Origin: Liolophura sinensis
Lineage: Eukaryota > Mollusca > Polyplacophora > Chitonida > Chitonidae
Assembly: GCF_032854445.1 (NCBI RefSeq)
Contig: NC_088295.1
Location: 45,435,385 to 45,499,384, forward strand
Reading direction: 5' to 3'
Length of the DNA stretch: 64,000 bases
A model generated the notes under the pieces. It worked only from the letters and a program-made list of their open reading frames with translations. It was not told the origin of the DNA and did not search any database. Positions 47,791-60,323 of the stretch are shown here, one piece after another. Every line of letters begins with the position of its first letter. The first letter of the stretch is position 1. The position numbers and the translations under genes were made by a program.

Positions 47791-49361
47791 GGTATCCTTG
47801 GTATGCCTTAGATATGTAGTGGCTCCTACTGAAGGGAATGGTCTGGCATTTGCTTCCACTTTGCCACTGTTGTTTTTATGCATTATGAAGAATGCTCCTG
47901 TACAGACATTTCACTTTGTTCCTTTTCTTGATTCACTTTTGTTCGCAATCTGCAAAAAAAAGGAAAGAGCAACTGTATCTTAAAATTTTTTGACACCGGA
48001 CACAAGGGAGTCCTGTCATTTTTTTTCCAAATTTGTCCTGTAACTTTTTTTTTTTTTTTACAATAAACACAATGGCACTTTAAAAGGCCTAGCTACTTTT
48101 GAGTCAAGTACTCTTTAAACACTGTTTATAGTGACAGCTCAGTAGGTGAGAGCTTTGAAGTAATGTTGTGCAGTTAAGACGCTGATGCCAGGCTTATTAT
48201 TGTCTCGTGTTGTAAAATGGATTGTTGCTCATGCCATCTTGAAGCAATTCTGTGTACAAATGGTTTGAGGTTTTGTTTTATCTCTTGAGAGCTTAAGCAA
48301 AGTAACTGTTGTACATGAACAGTTAGGACCATACAAGTAGAAGTGCCCCCTGTGACAGTTGGCGTCCCAGTAGGGTATCTGTTTTCCTTGGTTCATTGCT
48401 CAAACTGGCCTCCAGCCCACCATTTGTTACAAGGCCTAGCAGTGGCTATTTGACTGTATCCTGGGGACTCTGTTGAAATGGTAGAAAGTTACAATTGAGC
48501 CCAGATGGCAAAGCAATGTTGATGAGGGCAAAGGGGTGATGGAGCATGGGTGACTGAGTGATACTACAAGAGTGGATTTCCCCCCTCTTACTGGATGTCA
48601 GTCAAGTGAAGTGTGATAAGTCACCGGTGGTGTGGCTGCCACCCTAATTTCTAGACTCTGTCATATGTAAGCTACACTATGTTAGATGTCATTTATACAA
48701 TTATATATTCCTTTTAAGGTTGGAGAATGTCATTTGTGGGTTGTCCAACTTCAATTGCTCTTTACAAAAATGTAAGTTTATAATTGTAAAGTGGGAAAAT
48801 TTTGTGTGAAATGTGTGGCAAATTATGTACAGATGCTTTGACATTAAGTGGAAACCTTGAACAATTGTGGGTGAAAGAGGCTGGGGAAGAGCTGTTGTGG
48901 GAGGGACCCCAGTAGTAAATAATGAGGCTGGTGCAAACATGGCATTGTTCCCCACTGAGGGGGTTAGAGGGTGGGGTTAGCATCATCATGACAGGCTATT
49001 AAAGATGACTAGGGACTAATGAGTTAACATTGATAAAAGACACACTTCAAAGGAAATGGGTGGAGATGGTGGTGTGAATCCAGTAATACTTCTCACCACC
49101 CCCATCCCCTCCCTCCCCTGGTATTAAAGTCCCACATGTACCCTATCTTAGGGCCCTGTGGGTGTTGGTGCAGAGAGCATAAAAGTGGGGAAATGTCAAC
49201 AGCAGGGGCAGTTAAGCCATAGTTATGAAGCCATGTGTTACTATTGACATGGAAATTAACAGTTCCTTATCTGAGTTGTGAGCATGGGTGTAACAACCCT
49301 TGACATGGTTATGTGCAGAGATAAATGGGACTTTCAGTCACACTTTGAAATATATATATAT

Positions 49362-49406
<45 letters not shown>

Positions 49407-50039
49407 TTGTACACATGACCTGCAATATTATTTTCAGGCTGGAATGAGCAAGTATATGTATGAAAATGGTTGTGAGTGTTCAAAAATGTTATACATGCAT
49501 AACAGATAGTAAAAGAAATAAACAGATAACAGCTAATCACATAATACATAAACAAATTATCTCAGAAATAAGTTCATTTTGATGATCGCAGTATTTAGAC
49601 TTCATTTTCAAGTCACACATTTGGGCGTTGTCCTTATTGATTCATCCTACTTATAGGGCAACTTCAGGGGTTTTTGTGAAGTTTAATTAAATTGTTGGCA
49701 GAAAAACTTAATGGTTGTCATCAAAAGTATCATTTTAGGGTTTTTATGCGATTCTGAAAGTGTATCTATAATAAAGTTAATGTAACCTTTGGGTAACTTT
49801 TTTGAACAATCGGGCCCCCAAATTTCAAAAAGCTTTATACTTGTTTATGGGAGAGTTCTCTTTGACTTTCAGGAAATACATGTATGTAAACAAATTGACT
49901 CAAGATCCCATGTTAAATATTACCACCAACTGGTAGATTGCAATTTAAATATTTGTCTTAACTATACTTTAAAAGAATTTTGATGCACATCACATCCAAA
50001 AGTTGTGATATTTACAAAGCTCTGTAATATTTTCTAGCG
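47791..50039. other. Intronic stretch with a (TA)n microsatellite
   Basis: AT-rich. T-run at 48046-48059 and the (TA)n array listed at 49349-49405. No gene recognised. Confidence 0.45.
49349..49405. repeat. (TA)n microsatellite with one phase break
   Basis: About 28 TA units with a single missing base (TATAATAT) near 49371-49374. Two short open frames crossing it encode only Ile-Tyr repeats and are artefacts. Confidence 0.95.
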
Positions 50040-51090
50040 TGATGGGTGTTTATGCCTGGAGGCATGGTATCTGATGTCCATGTGTATGTTTCTCACCGCT
50101 ATTATTTCTCATGACCTGTCCGAAATGGTCATAAGGAAGACCCATGCTATGTAAACTCTCTGAGAAAGATCGCTTTCCCAGAATGTAGCCTGTGGTGATA
50201 GCCATCACAATTTATCAGCATTTCAGCATCAAGATAAAATCTCGGATGATGGGACACTTAGAACTGTGTACTTATGGAAAGTGCCAATGTCTTGTGTTTC
50301 TAATTGGGGCTCCCTGATGGGTAAAGGGGTAGGTCTGGCATGGGATTAACCCAGTGGGGAAGGTGGGTGTCAGCCTGCCCAAATTGCAGTGTTAACTTAA
50401 GCAGTACCATCAGTGTTCACAGTATCTTGATCATTATGAGGAAATGATATCAGACAACATCAAAAGGTTGGCAGAGCAGATAACGACTCAGGAAGGTGAT
50501 TGCCCATCTACAGCCACCATTGGGTAAATAATCATCCTGACAGGAAGTCTTCTGGGTGTTGCCCTGGAGCGCTTTGGGGTTTTACTCAGACCGACTTCTC
50601 TCTCTCCCAAGATCTTGTTCTGTTAAAAGGCAAGCCATGTCATGTTGCGTTAACACTGAGCTTAGGTGTGATAATGTCCCACTGACCCAGCCAGCATTCA
50701 CACCTCGGTTGGCCGGTTGGATATAAAAAGAAACCATATGAGTATATGTAGGGAAGAATTTGATCATCTGGCTGACCACAGCTTATATCCCTGCCCCAGG
50801 TAGCTAAGCAAGGACCCAGAACTGATCCACTGTATTACTCATGCCAGCCATGTGTTCATTGTTGTAGCAGAGTAATGGAGCTGGTTGTACCGCCTCGGGC
50901 CCTGTATTAGGTATCTGGAAGGTCTCTGCCATCCTGGAGCGGACATTGCTTGTATTACAGGTCCTGAACCTAGTCCCTGGTGTTGTACCAACAGATTGCC
51001 AACAAAATTTAGCCCAGCATTTGCCTCAGGCTTTATTGACATTGATCTGGAGATACTACTTGCTGAGTCCATTCAGGTTTATTACTACTT
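50040..51090. other. GC-balanced intronic stretch, possible regulatory DNA
   Basis: Less AT-rich and repeat-free, most clearly at 50820-51080 (GTACCGCCTCGGGCCC, CCTGGAGCGGACATTG, TTATTGACATTGATCTGG). Frames of 72-77 codons are open on both strands, but none carries a known motif or splice framing. Confidence 0.25.
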
Positions 51091-54000
51091 TGCAGAGTCC
51101 TGATAATTTCTACCATTTTCATGTATTAACATGTACATGTGTAGAGCAAAACTCATATGCAACCAGCTAATCAGAAATTCCCTTCACCATTACTAGCTGC
51201 TGCCAAAAGGTTGCCTTTTTTTTTGTTCTTGCACATCAGTTTTGAGATAAAAAGATCGAGTTCAGTGAACCTAATCAAATTCCATCAGTTGCTGGCATAA
51301 AACAGAGACCAATTTTGTAAAATTTTTCAAAACCCTCCTAAGCCTGTCTGTGAACTAAATGACTGCTGGATATCCAAGAAAGATTGGAAAGTGTCAAATC
51401 TGTGATGTGGAATGTATCAAGTTTTAGATTTTCATTCCGTAATTCTGTCTGATTGAGAAGGAATCTGAGTGTCAGTGTTTTTATGTCAGTTTTCACTGTG
51501 ATTATTTTGTATCAATTTGATGGTCGCATGGATACTTTCAGACTTCAGTTATTTGATTACCACCATAATTATAAGCCTGCCCCTTAAACATGTTTAACAC
51601 CCACAGGAAATATTCTCCTTTGGATTGCCAAGAATTGCTTGGTGTTTAGCATAGCTAAAGTGTAGACATTGGAAGCTTGTACAATGCAACTGTTAAAGAA
51701 ACATTTCAGCAATACTGTGTTATCTGTAAAATGTTTTTATATCTTTTGACCAGAAAAAGATGAAGTTTCCTAAATGTATCCCCAAATGCACATGGACAGT
51801 ATTTGCTCTAAAAATCACCCCAAAAACTGCATTCGTTTTGGGAATTTTTACAGTGGTTGATGGCTGGTATGCAAAGGTCTGTTTCCATGCATAGGCATTT
51901 ATATTTTTTCAGTAGGAAGCCCTACTACCTTTCAAACTAACATCAGAGTGTTTTTCTATGGTAAATACAACTAAAAAAATAGAAATAGAATGTTGGGCGA
52001 AATTTTGGCCTAATACAGTACATGTATTTTCTAATACACTTTCTGCAGTTAATTTAGTACCATTTAATAAACAGGTCTCACCAGGCTTCCTTAATTGGCT
52101 TCAGTCAAGCCCTTAGCTGCCTGGGTTATCTAGTAAGTTATCATAGGTAGTCAGGCCTGATGATAACAGGTTCCTTGGACCCCCAGCATGGTAACAGGTG
52201 ATCAAACCAGTGGGCGGACTGCCCATCACACCTTCATATATTTATTTATCTAAAGCTCACAAATTTGGCACAAAAACCTTCTGACAGCCAGTACTGTTGC
52301 AATCATATGGACACTAGGTTCTTTGCCTATCTGATTAATTTTCCTGATGGCTCAACTTTATCCAGCTTTCTGTTTACACTTTGCTAACACAACAGATGTT
52401 TCTCCTCGTCCTGCGGGTATTTGTTGACGCAGTTTGATAACATTTGTTGCCTTGGATTTCTGGTGGGAAATTCTTACCTGTTGAAAGCTCGTTTGTGTTT
52501 TAGCACCTGTGTTGGGGCACTCCAACCCTCTGTGATCATGAATAGATCTCAGCTGCTAACTTTGCCTCTGATCTTTGTTTTTCTGTATGTGTTAAGCAAA
52601 GACTATCTTGTCTCAGTGAAGGTATTTTGTTAATATGGCATATGAGTGAAGGTTAAATAATATACTGCAGCTGTATTAGAGTGTTATGCTTTGGAAATTC
52701 CAATGTAATATTCTGCGTCATCCATGTAAAAAGATTTGCGAACCCTGGTAAACAGCAGTTTGGACACTAAAGGACTTTATTGCGATAGTATTGTGAACGT
52801 TTGATATATGATTTATTTTATTGACTTCAGTGTACTGTGTATAAAAGCTTGTTGCTTTGATACAAACTTGCAACTACGAAACAAAGAGCAGTTTGCGTAG
52901 TCATTATAACACATGCTCAGTGTAAAGCCTTAAAGGTAAAAAGCATGTAGCTATTGATCTTAATGTGAAAGGATGATGCCTTTTTAAAGAGACCAAGCAA
53001 ATGGTTCTTTCTGTTTTTTGTAACATCTGTTTAGTGATGCACAGAATGGCCAAGCTGTGAATCTGTGTGCACCTTTAAAGTGGCTTCCAAATTTCTCAAC
53101 ACGCACATTAAAAAAAAATTGGTTGTCTTCGGGATACAGCTCGCCACAACATGTGTGTTCTCGCAGCTTTTTGGCAACAATGCAAAACAGTTTTGCCTGA
53201 AAAACTGCTAAGTAATGATGACAATTGTAATTGAGGATCAAAGTGCTATGTGGGCTGATTATCTGATAGATTTGTCCAAATTATCTACAGGTGTTCTGAG
53301 AATTGTTACCTTGTTTTGCCATTGTTACCAGTTACCAAGCATAACTAGACAAGATCTTGTGACAAGTGTTTTTCCTTGAATACTGTATGGGTGGCCGAGA
53401 CTTCTGGAATCACCTTGCAAGACAGGCTGTTACAATGCAAGAAATTTGATATGTTGCTTATCAGTTGTCGTTTGCTTTTTGGCCGTTTTTCAACTCTTCC
53501 ATATGGGAGTAGCATTCAGCAATACTTTGTATAATGGTCACAGCTGGGTAATTTTCGTAGTGAAATTTTATAGCCTTGAGAAAAATGGTGCAATAAAGTT
53601 ATCATGCTATACACAAGTGTATCACTGAGGTGGTATTAAGCCATAATCCTTCGGTTTACACTGTTTTGCTATGTCACCAGTGATATTAATTCCTGTAGGA
53701 CTGTTAATATTAATTGCCATAATAATTAACAAATTGCTGCGTGTAACTGATTATTTTAAATGGACAGCATGGAGAATTTCTAGATATATGTTGGTAAAGC
53801 AGGTTTTTATTCTACATGTACGCAAGCCATACGCTGACTTCATTACACTTCCATGAACAGTGTACTGCAGTAGCCATGCACAGTGTTTTGGAAAGCAGAG
53901 ACATTTTCATACCTCTAACAAATATGGGCAAGATGGTGGTTTACTGCATGACCTTTAAAGGAAAAAAAAAACAGTTTCAAGCTTTTAAGGCTTTGTGGTT

Positions 54001-55479
54001 TGTATAAGATACATGTACATTATAAAATGTGCATTGAAATAAAGAAAAGCAAGAAAAACTTGTTAAACTATATTTTTGAGAAATAACCATGTTCTGGTGA
54101 TACATAATTTTGCAAATGATTCTAAAGTTTCTATCACTTGGCTTTGTTTTGGTATATTCTTTGATGTTTTAGCCTTGAGGTAATTTGGAAAATGAAAACT
54201 TTTACCACCTGTCTCAAACATAAAACTTATGGTAAGGCAATTTAAGAAAATGTTCTGCTGAAGTATGTCTGTGAATCATGTAACTCGGGTTTGCCATTTT
54301 ATTTCCCTATGGTAGGGTAGGTCTTGTCTTTGATGTTTACACCAATGAGAGTGATTACAACTCCAGAACAGTCCTCTTGATGACATAATGATTGGCAGGT
54401 CCAGGTAGCACACATAAACCAGCGTAGATATCAGTGTTAGACTGAATGTGACAAGCCTTGGTTCACAGCTCTTAACAGACCTACATGTAAATAAATGAAA
54501 AGGGGAACTGCTTTGTATATGTAAGAGGTTGGTACTTAGTTTATGGGGTGTGTCAATCAGCAACAGGCAGCGATGCATTAGTATGAGATAATATAGGAGG
54601 CCAGTCATAAACATGATCTCTCAAACTTGGCACCCTTTCTCCTCCTGTTGATTTGTAGTTCACCATGGAGAACTGACCAAGAGCATGAAGGTTGGCGGGG
54701 TGATGATGGATTACAAGTCATCAAGAACCTGGCAGATATCATGCCTATTAGACACATCTCCTAGTGACCTTTACAAATCACCCTATTGGCTATATTAGAC
54801 ATGGTTGATATAACACAAATAATCATTGGTTGGAATCTTGAAACATTCCAAGTGTGGGACTCCTGAGGGTCCACTATCATATACATATATATATATACTG
54901 GACTGATAAGGTGTTGTAATGCCATTGCACTGTACCAGTAATGCATGCTTTTACATAGATGTAGCCAAAAGCGTAAAGTCAGGGAGTCTCATTTACAGTT
55001 TTCCTTATGTTTTCCCCATGCTATTTTGTCAGTTTATAGTGTCTCTCCGAGACACTACTTGAATGATGCTTTACCTAAAGAAGGTGAAATTAAACTAACT
55101 ACCACATAAAGAACATGAAAAAATGTGGTTTATAAGAGTTAATAGGTTAATTGGTGCTAGAAATGCTTAAATGCATGGGGCACAAATGTCTTTATTTTAA
55201 CCATTTCTTGGGAGTCCACATTACTTTATGAATAGCTTGATTCAGTAGAATATCATTCTCTGCCTTCAGGGTTTATTAGTATGTAATTTGTAATGGGTTA
55301 TGGTTTTTATTACGAACATGTTTAAGCTTATCTAGGATGAACCAGGTCTGTCAGACCTATTGGAGGAAAAGTAGGAGATAATTTGTGAAGCAAATGACCA
55401 GCATGAATGGGGAGCATTGAAATGAGGCCAGTGATGGTGTACTTGGCAGAAGTTTATGGCATGGGTTAGAGCTGTGGAG
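51091..55479. other. Intronic stretch, nothing recognised
   Basis: AT-rich intron. Frames up to 112 codons (54276-54614, minus) are chance-level. A short (AT)n run lies at 54885-54897. Confidence 0.45.
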
Positions 55480-55910
55480 TAGAAAGGTGAGCTTAACACG
55501 GAATCTACTCAGACTCCCTGGTAATTTGGGGATGACCTACAAAGAGATGAAGATCTTTACCAAGGCTTGATAGACAAGAGAACCATTTTAAAGCTATCAA
55601 TAACTCTTGTCAGAGCACCTTTGGAAATCCCTCACTTGGTATTCGCGAGTTGTCCCATCTTCAATTGGCCTGATTCCTGCCATCAATGGAAGCAGAATAA
55701 TAGTCCCACCATCAATTTATGCCCCTCTCCCAAGAGACGGCCATCTTGAATCCAAGAACAATGGTTGTGTATACATGGCTAGAATCATCGGCCTTGGGCT
55801 CGGACCGACTTGTTGCTGATACCGATAAGGAGCGAGCAAGAAAGGAACTAGAAGTGATGTGGATATTGATTGATACACGCTGTTGATTACTATCACTAGT
55901 TGACAGCCTG
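55480..55910. promoter_or_regulatory. Candidate conserved non-coding block with a YY1-type site
   Basis: A repeat-free, CpG-containing stretch. GACGGCCATCTTGAA (55736-55750) contains the full YY1 core GCCATCTTG (complement CAAGATGGC). Repeated ATCAAT motifs (CCATCAATGG, ACCATCAATT) and TTCGCGAG lie within 130 bases. The 112-codon minus-strand frame (55712-56050) crosses it without a recognised domain. Confidence 0.28.
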
Positions 55911-57039
55911 ATTAATACGACAAATCCAACATCAGAAGCTCCTTTGTTGGCTGCCGCGAGAACTTGTAAGATGGCCTTTTTGTCCAGTTTCAATGGAACA
56001 TTCCTGAGCATCTTGTGAGAAGTGAGACTGAACAATACCAAAACAAGCACCCACTTTTAGTATCAAGTGTAACCTTTTTCTAGTCACTGTTGATCTAGCT
56101 GAATAAAAATACAATACTCACCTGTTACTGTCACAAATGTAAAGCTTTTAATAACGTGTGCATCTAAAGGTAATCATCGTTCATGTAATTTGATATCCTG
56201 GAAATAATAATCGTTGATGCAGGTTGGATGACCTTTGAACTGTTACAGGTATTACTTCACATCTGCTGATTCCATTCCATTTTATCCTGTGTGTTCGGTA
56301 CAAAGGCTTATTCAAAACCTTTTTCCATTTAAAATGTGAAAAAAGAAAAAAACATTTTCGACCTTCCACAGACTGAGATTCTGCCGTATGGTAGATTTAA
56401 TATTTGGGTGTTTGGGTTGTGAAAATGGAAGATTGTGTTCATATAACAATTTTAAGGAAAGCGTTGGTTGACTTTTGAGTGGATGGTCAGTTCATATCCA
56501 GTTTAAAATTCCTTTTACATGTTTAATCAGATGACGTATACCATAAATGACCATAAATTTTGTCTATGACGTACTTGCCCATTTTTCCCGATCCTGAGAG
56601 TTATGTTGAGTTTAGAAAGGTGTATTGAGGTTTGCTTGTAACAAGAGATGATATTCAACTGAAAAATTGGAAGTTTCAGCGCTGAACATAAAATTTTTTG
56701 ACATTTATTTGCCTCTTAAAATGCACTTCTGTGGGCAAAATTTGACGTCATTTAGAGTTCATGTATTTTTCACAGGCGCCTTGTCCAGTGATATAAGATG
56801 CATGTATACAAGTCTAAAATATTGATTTATGTTGTTTTTTTTTTGTTTTGTTTTTTTTTTCTTTAAGAAAAGGCTGGGATCAAGATTGAAGTATAGCTCA
56901 GGAGTTAATTTAGATTTTATCTTTCAAAGAAGCTTATTTACACATCTTTATAGCTCCATGGTACATGTATGTGTTCACACACTTGGAATGGTATTCACAT
57001 ACCTATGTATGAGTTAAAAGTGCAGCCTACTGCTGCATC
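55911..57039. other. Intronic stretch with a full CRE palindrome
   Basis: Mostly AT-rich. TGACGTCA, the palindromic CREB/ATF site, is at 56743-56750. T-rich run at 56829-56863. Confidence 0.45.
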
Positions 57040-57340
57040 AACAAATGTCATTAGCATTTGAAATGTCCTTTGCCTTGGTTTTGACTTTGAAGCATCTGAC
57101 GGAACAGTTCCAGTGCTTTTCTCGTGAACTGTTTGGCCATGAATTAGACAGCCACTGCTAATCCGCCAGACATTCTCGGCCTTTCATACTTACATGCACA
57201 TACGGCTGTTTTTATCAGTGCAAAGCTTTGGTCATGGGCCCATAAGGGATTATGTCCAGAGTGACGGCTAGACCTTGGGGGAGAGAGTGTCGGTCTGCTC
57301 GGCTTCACAGTTGTTAGCAGACAGCGGACATTGTTTGAGA
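57040..57340. promoter_or_regulatory. Candidate conserved non-coding block
   Basis: A repeat-free block with motifs such as GTCATTAGCATTTG, CTGCTAATCCGCC, TTGGTCATGGGCCCATAAGG and GTGTCGGTCTGCTCGG. More CpG than neighbouring intron. No coding frame of note. Confidence 0.22.
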
Positions 57341-58179
57341 AATCTGTGGATACACCTGTGCGGATTTGCTGTGGATTAAGGATAATCCTTTGACCTGACT
57401 GATCTTCAGGAAAGGAAAAGCAAAAAAAAATTCTGTGTATTATTGGCCTGTCTTAACCCAACACTTCTTGAGTGACCAGACAGTTAGCACACATGAGAAT
57501 CTGGTATTCAGTTCACATGATATGATAGCATTACACACAGCTATTACATCCATGAGCCATTACTGTCGACTTCAAAGGCAACATTGTCAGGATATGGTTG
57601 AAATATTTCTGTGGCGTTTAGCCATAATCATTCATTATCAGGCAGAGAATGTGTACCAGGCATATTTGGATCCTTCTGTGACCTTTTGAAATATACTTTT
57701 TCTCCATCATATTAGTTGATAAATTTCTTGACTTGATCAGGAAATTATATTTTCATAATGGCCTTTAATTACCTTAAATGTCATGTGATCAAGATTGTTA
57801 TACAGTAATGTCCTTGTAGGATAGCTGCATGCCATGCATACATTTCTATTGTGCATACATTGTAATTTGAGATGTACATGTAGCAATTTTAAGTACGTGT
57901 ATATCTGTTTCATTTGCCAAAATGCTTATTGAGAGATTCTGTATTATTCTTATAGGAATCAAACATTCAAGCAAAATTCCTGACAGTTGTCGATATGATT
58001 TGTTTTGATCAGTCACCTCAACATGTACAACACAGAGCTTCACTGAATTAGGAGAAATTAATCAAAAAGATTTTCACCAAGGCAACCTGTTACTAATCAA
58101 TGACATGTAATCAATGCATGTTCAATGAATACAGCTCTTTTCTTTTTCACCAATCTTGATTGGTACAGTAATGACTTGT
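57341..58179. other. Intronic stretch, nothing recognised
   Basis: AT-rich intron, short frames only. Confidence 0.45.
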
Positions 58180-58880
58180 TCCTGATGCCAAGCATTGCCA
58201 GTGACATGTCCTTCTGTTTGTTCTATCGGACCTACAGATTAGTCGTCTAAATGCACCTTCATTAAGAAAGGAAATTGGGAGATTGGAGCTTGCCCGAGGC
58301 ACCCCAATGTACCTTGGTCTTTCTTACAAATACAGCTCAATTTCCTTACGGATGGGATTATCATTGTTAGATCTTCATTATTTATTCGCCTTCCAATTAA
58401 AACTGGCCCAGGCCTGCCACCGGTCTGCAGAACAATGTTTCGGGCTATCCTCAGAAATTCTGACACTTGATCACATCTTCCACTTTAATAAAGATTCCTC
58501 TGCTGTTATCGTGTAAACATGGTCATCATGCTATTGCAGTAATTAAAGATGCAAAATAATGTCAGGTTTCTTATTCAGGCAATGTTTGTCGTGGGCCTGT
58601 TAAATATGCGGTATGGTGTTGACTTATCGAGAGTGAATCTTGCAAGCTTTTAAACGACGTAGGACAAACCCTGTTTGCTTTGCTGGAAACACTGGGGCAT
58701 CTAGTATTCAAGACTTAACGATCTGTTTTTTGCTGTAATAATACAGTAGATGGCATCATGCCGGCGGACTATTTTCATTTCCCTCGACACCTCAAATATT
58801 AGACGTAGACTTGTAAACACCATCGGGGTAATCTAATCAATAGCAGGTAAACTGGCTGTTGCCATCATACAAATTGTAGT
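58180..58880. promoter_or_regulatory. Candidate conserved non-coding block, ~1.3-2 kb upstream of exon 2
   Basis: About 700 repeat-free bases with frequent homeodomain-type and SOX-type cores (CAGATTAGTCG, CTTCCAATTAAAACTGG, GAACAATG, GGGTAATCTAATCAATAG). Scattered CpGs occur at TTAAACGACGTAGG, CATGCCGGCGGAC and CCTCGACACC. Frames of 75-77 codons on both strands (58239-58466, 58283-58516) have no recognised motif. Confidence 0.28.
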
Positions 58881-60048
58881 TGATGGTTTGCCCTTTTAGG
58901 GACATTACAACTACATGTTATCTGAGTTTGCAGAACATAAACATCTTCCTTGATTAAAATCTCCCCAAATCATTGAGATTATTCAGTTATATTAATAGGA
59001 AATATCTGATGGGTAGTGCAAATATTAATGTAACACATTACATCACCAGCAAGGAGGGTTTTTTTTTTATAATCCATATATGTTGTGAAGGTTTACGTGT
59101 ATATAAAATTTGAATAATTTGTTCCATTGTGTATAAATTATATAATAAATATGCGCTTCATTCATAGTAAGTATAAAATAAAGTTGAAAAAGATTCAGTA
59201 AATTTAAAGCCCTGTTTTTTTAGAAACATTCCGATTCATGTGAATACATGCATTGTAAATATGTGTAACTGGAAGGTATAATGTCTATATGATTACACAT
59301 AAATTGTTACTTTATATACCTTATAACTGTGAGCATTTCAATATTCATGTAGCGGTTATGCATTTTTAATGTGTTAATGATCAGGCAGGGCCTGTGAGGG
59401 CATATGTACAGGCTCATAATAAGTAGGTCTTGTATTAGCTCCATATACCTGTACAACTGTACCCACGATCTGATTTGTCCTGAATTTCATACCACTGTTT
59501 TTGGCCACATATCCTTGTATTTAGATGGTCAGCTGTAAAGTCTTGTAGTTTGGACACCAATTAGCCAGTGTTTACACATACCTGTGTTCACATGGAGGCC
59601 TCAAGCCTCTTTCTTATCTGGTTGTTTGACTTAGACCAGGTGCTAAATGTGCCACACTTCACAGTGTCCTTGTCAGCAGTACACCTGGTAAGGATAATGT
59701 CACGGGGACAAACAACCACAGGTCGAGTGGTGTACACATCACTTTGAACTGTTCAACGCTAAACACACATTATGCTAATTAATGAGCACAGATATGTCTG
59801 TTCCCTTGAAGTATTAAAGTGAAATTCTATACAACATTTAAATTGTCCAATGGTCACTTTGTAACACTTACATAGACCCCCTTGAAGGTTAAGATAAATG
59901 TGCATCTTAGTGGTAGATACCAATTTATTCAATTCCCAATTAAATATGCATATATTCCTTTAACTGTATATTGTTTGTGTTATTGTGACATTCAATTATT
60001 GTATTAAAACACTGTGATATATTTGCATGCATACAAACTGTTTAATCT
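58881..60048. other. Distal end of intron 1, AT-rich
   Basis: AT-rich; no gene, SINE or array. Followed by the G-rich tract at 60049. Confidence 0.45.
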
Positions 60049-60069
60049 GGGGGGAGGGAGGGGAGGGGG
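60049..60069 (+). promoter_or_regulatory. G-quadruplex-type tract upstream of exon 2
   Basis: Four G-runs on the sense strand (GGGGGG-A-GGG-A-GGGG-A-GGGGG) fit the four-run rule for a G-quadruplex, with one-base loops. The tract lies 117 bases before the exon 2 acceptor and would be in the pre-mRNA. Intronic G-runs near acceptors can act as splicing enhancers; whether this one does is inference. Confidence 0.4.
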
Positions 60070-60185
60070 TTATCACTAGTTTTCAGAATTTAACACTTAA
60101 AAAGTGGCATTAGCCAAGGTAAACCCAAAGGCCCCTGGCTGTTTGTATATTTTGTTTTAAAGGAGTGTTTATTTTCTATTTTTAG

Positions 60186-60323
60186 GAGGGTCAGGCAGGG
60201 AAGAGCAGCCTGGAAGTATTGGCCTTGCAGTATGGGAGTGATCTTAGTACACACATACAGGATGTCTATGACAGATTGGAGGAACTCCGATACACCTGGA
60301 CTTTGGCCCAGGACTCTGACTCG
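60186..60323 (+). CDS. SAMD5: SAMD5/SASH-family adaptor, exon 2
   Basis: Forty-six codons, phase 0 at both ends. It starts after TTTTTAG and ends TCG|GTACAG, a weaker but acceptable donor. The peptide begins EGQAGKSSLEVLALQYGSDL and continues STHIQDVYDRLEELR, then YTWTLAQDSDS. Joined to exon 1 it completes a block that parallels the region between the two SAM domains of SASH1, where recalled features are DGIxL...PYS, EALVQRYAEDL and a following helix ending in QIR. It is amphipathic and helix-prone with no catalytic motif, so a protein-binding role is likely. Vertebrate SAMD5 ends soon after the first half of this block, whereas this gene continues. No SINE or obvious repeat lies in the exon. 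A G-rich tract sits ~115 bases upstream at 60049-60069. Confidence 0.88.

Larger units (their letters stand above)
3244..60185 (+). other. Intron 1 of the SAMD5/SASH-like gene (~56.9 kb)
   Basis: Bounded by GTAAGT at 3244 and a pyrimidine tract ending TTTTCTATTTTTAG at 60185. Both flanking junctions are phase 0. The protein block split between exons 1 and 2 aligns across the junction with the SASH1 family with only a small length difference, so no intervening exon is needed. The intron is mostly AT-rich with long T and A runs. It holds SINE fragments, tandem repeats, microsatellites and GC/CpG-richer islands, each listed separately. The longest open frames inside (161 codons at 18036-18521 and 22879-23364) are within chance expectation for this length and composition. 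Very long first introns commonly house enhancers; that role here is inferred. Confidence 0.85.

Noticed and set aside
49300-49555. Two Ile/Tyr-rich open frames
   Set aside because: They are translations of the (TA)n microsatellite.
55712-56050. 112-codon minus-strand frame as a gene
   Set aside because: Length is within chance expectation; no start context, splice partners or known motif.
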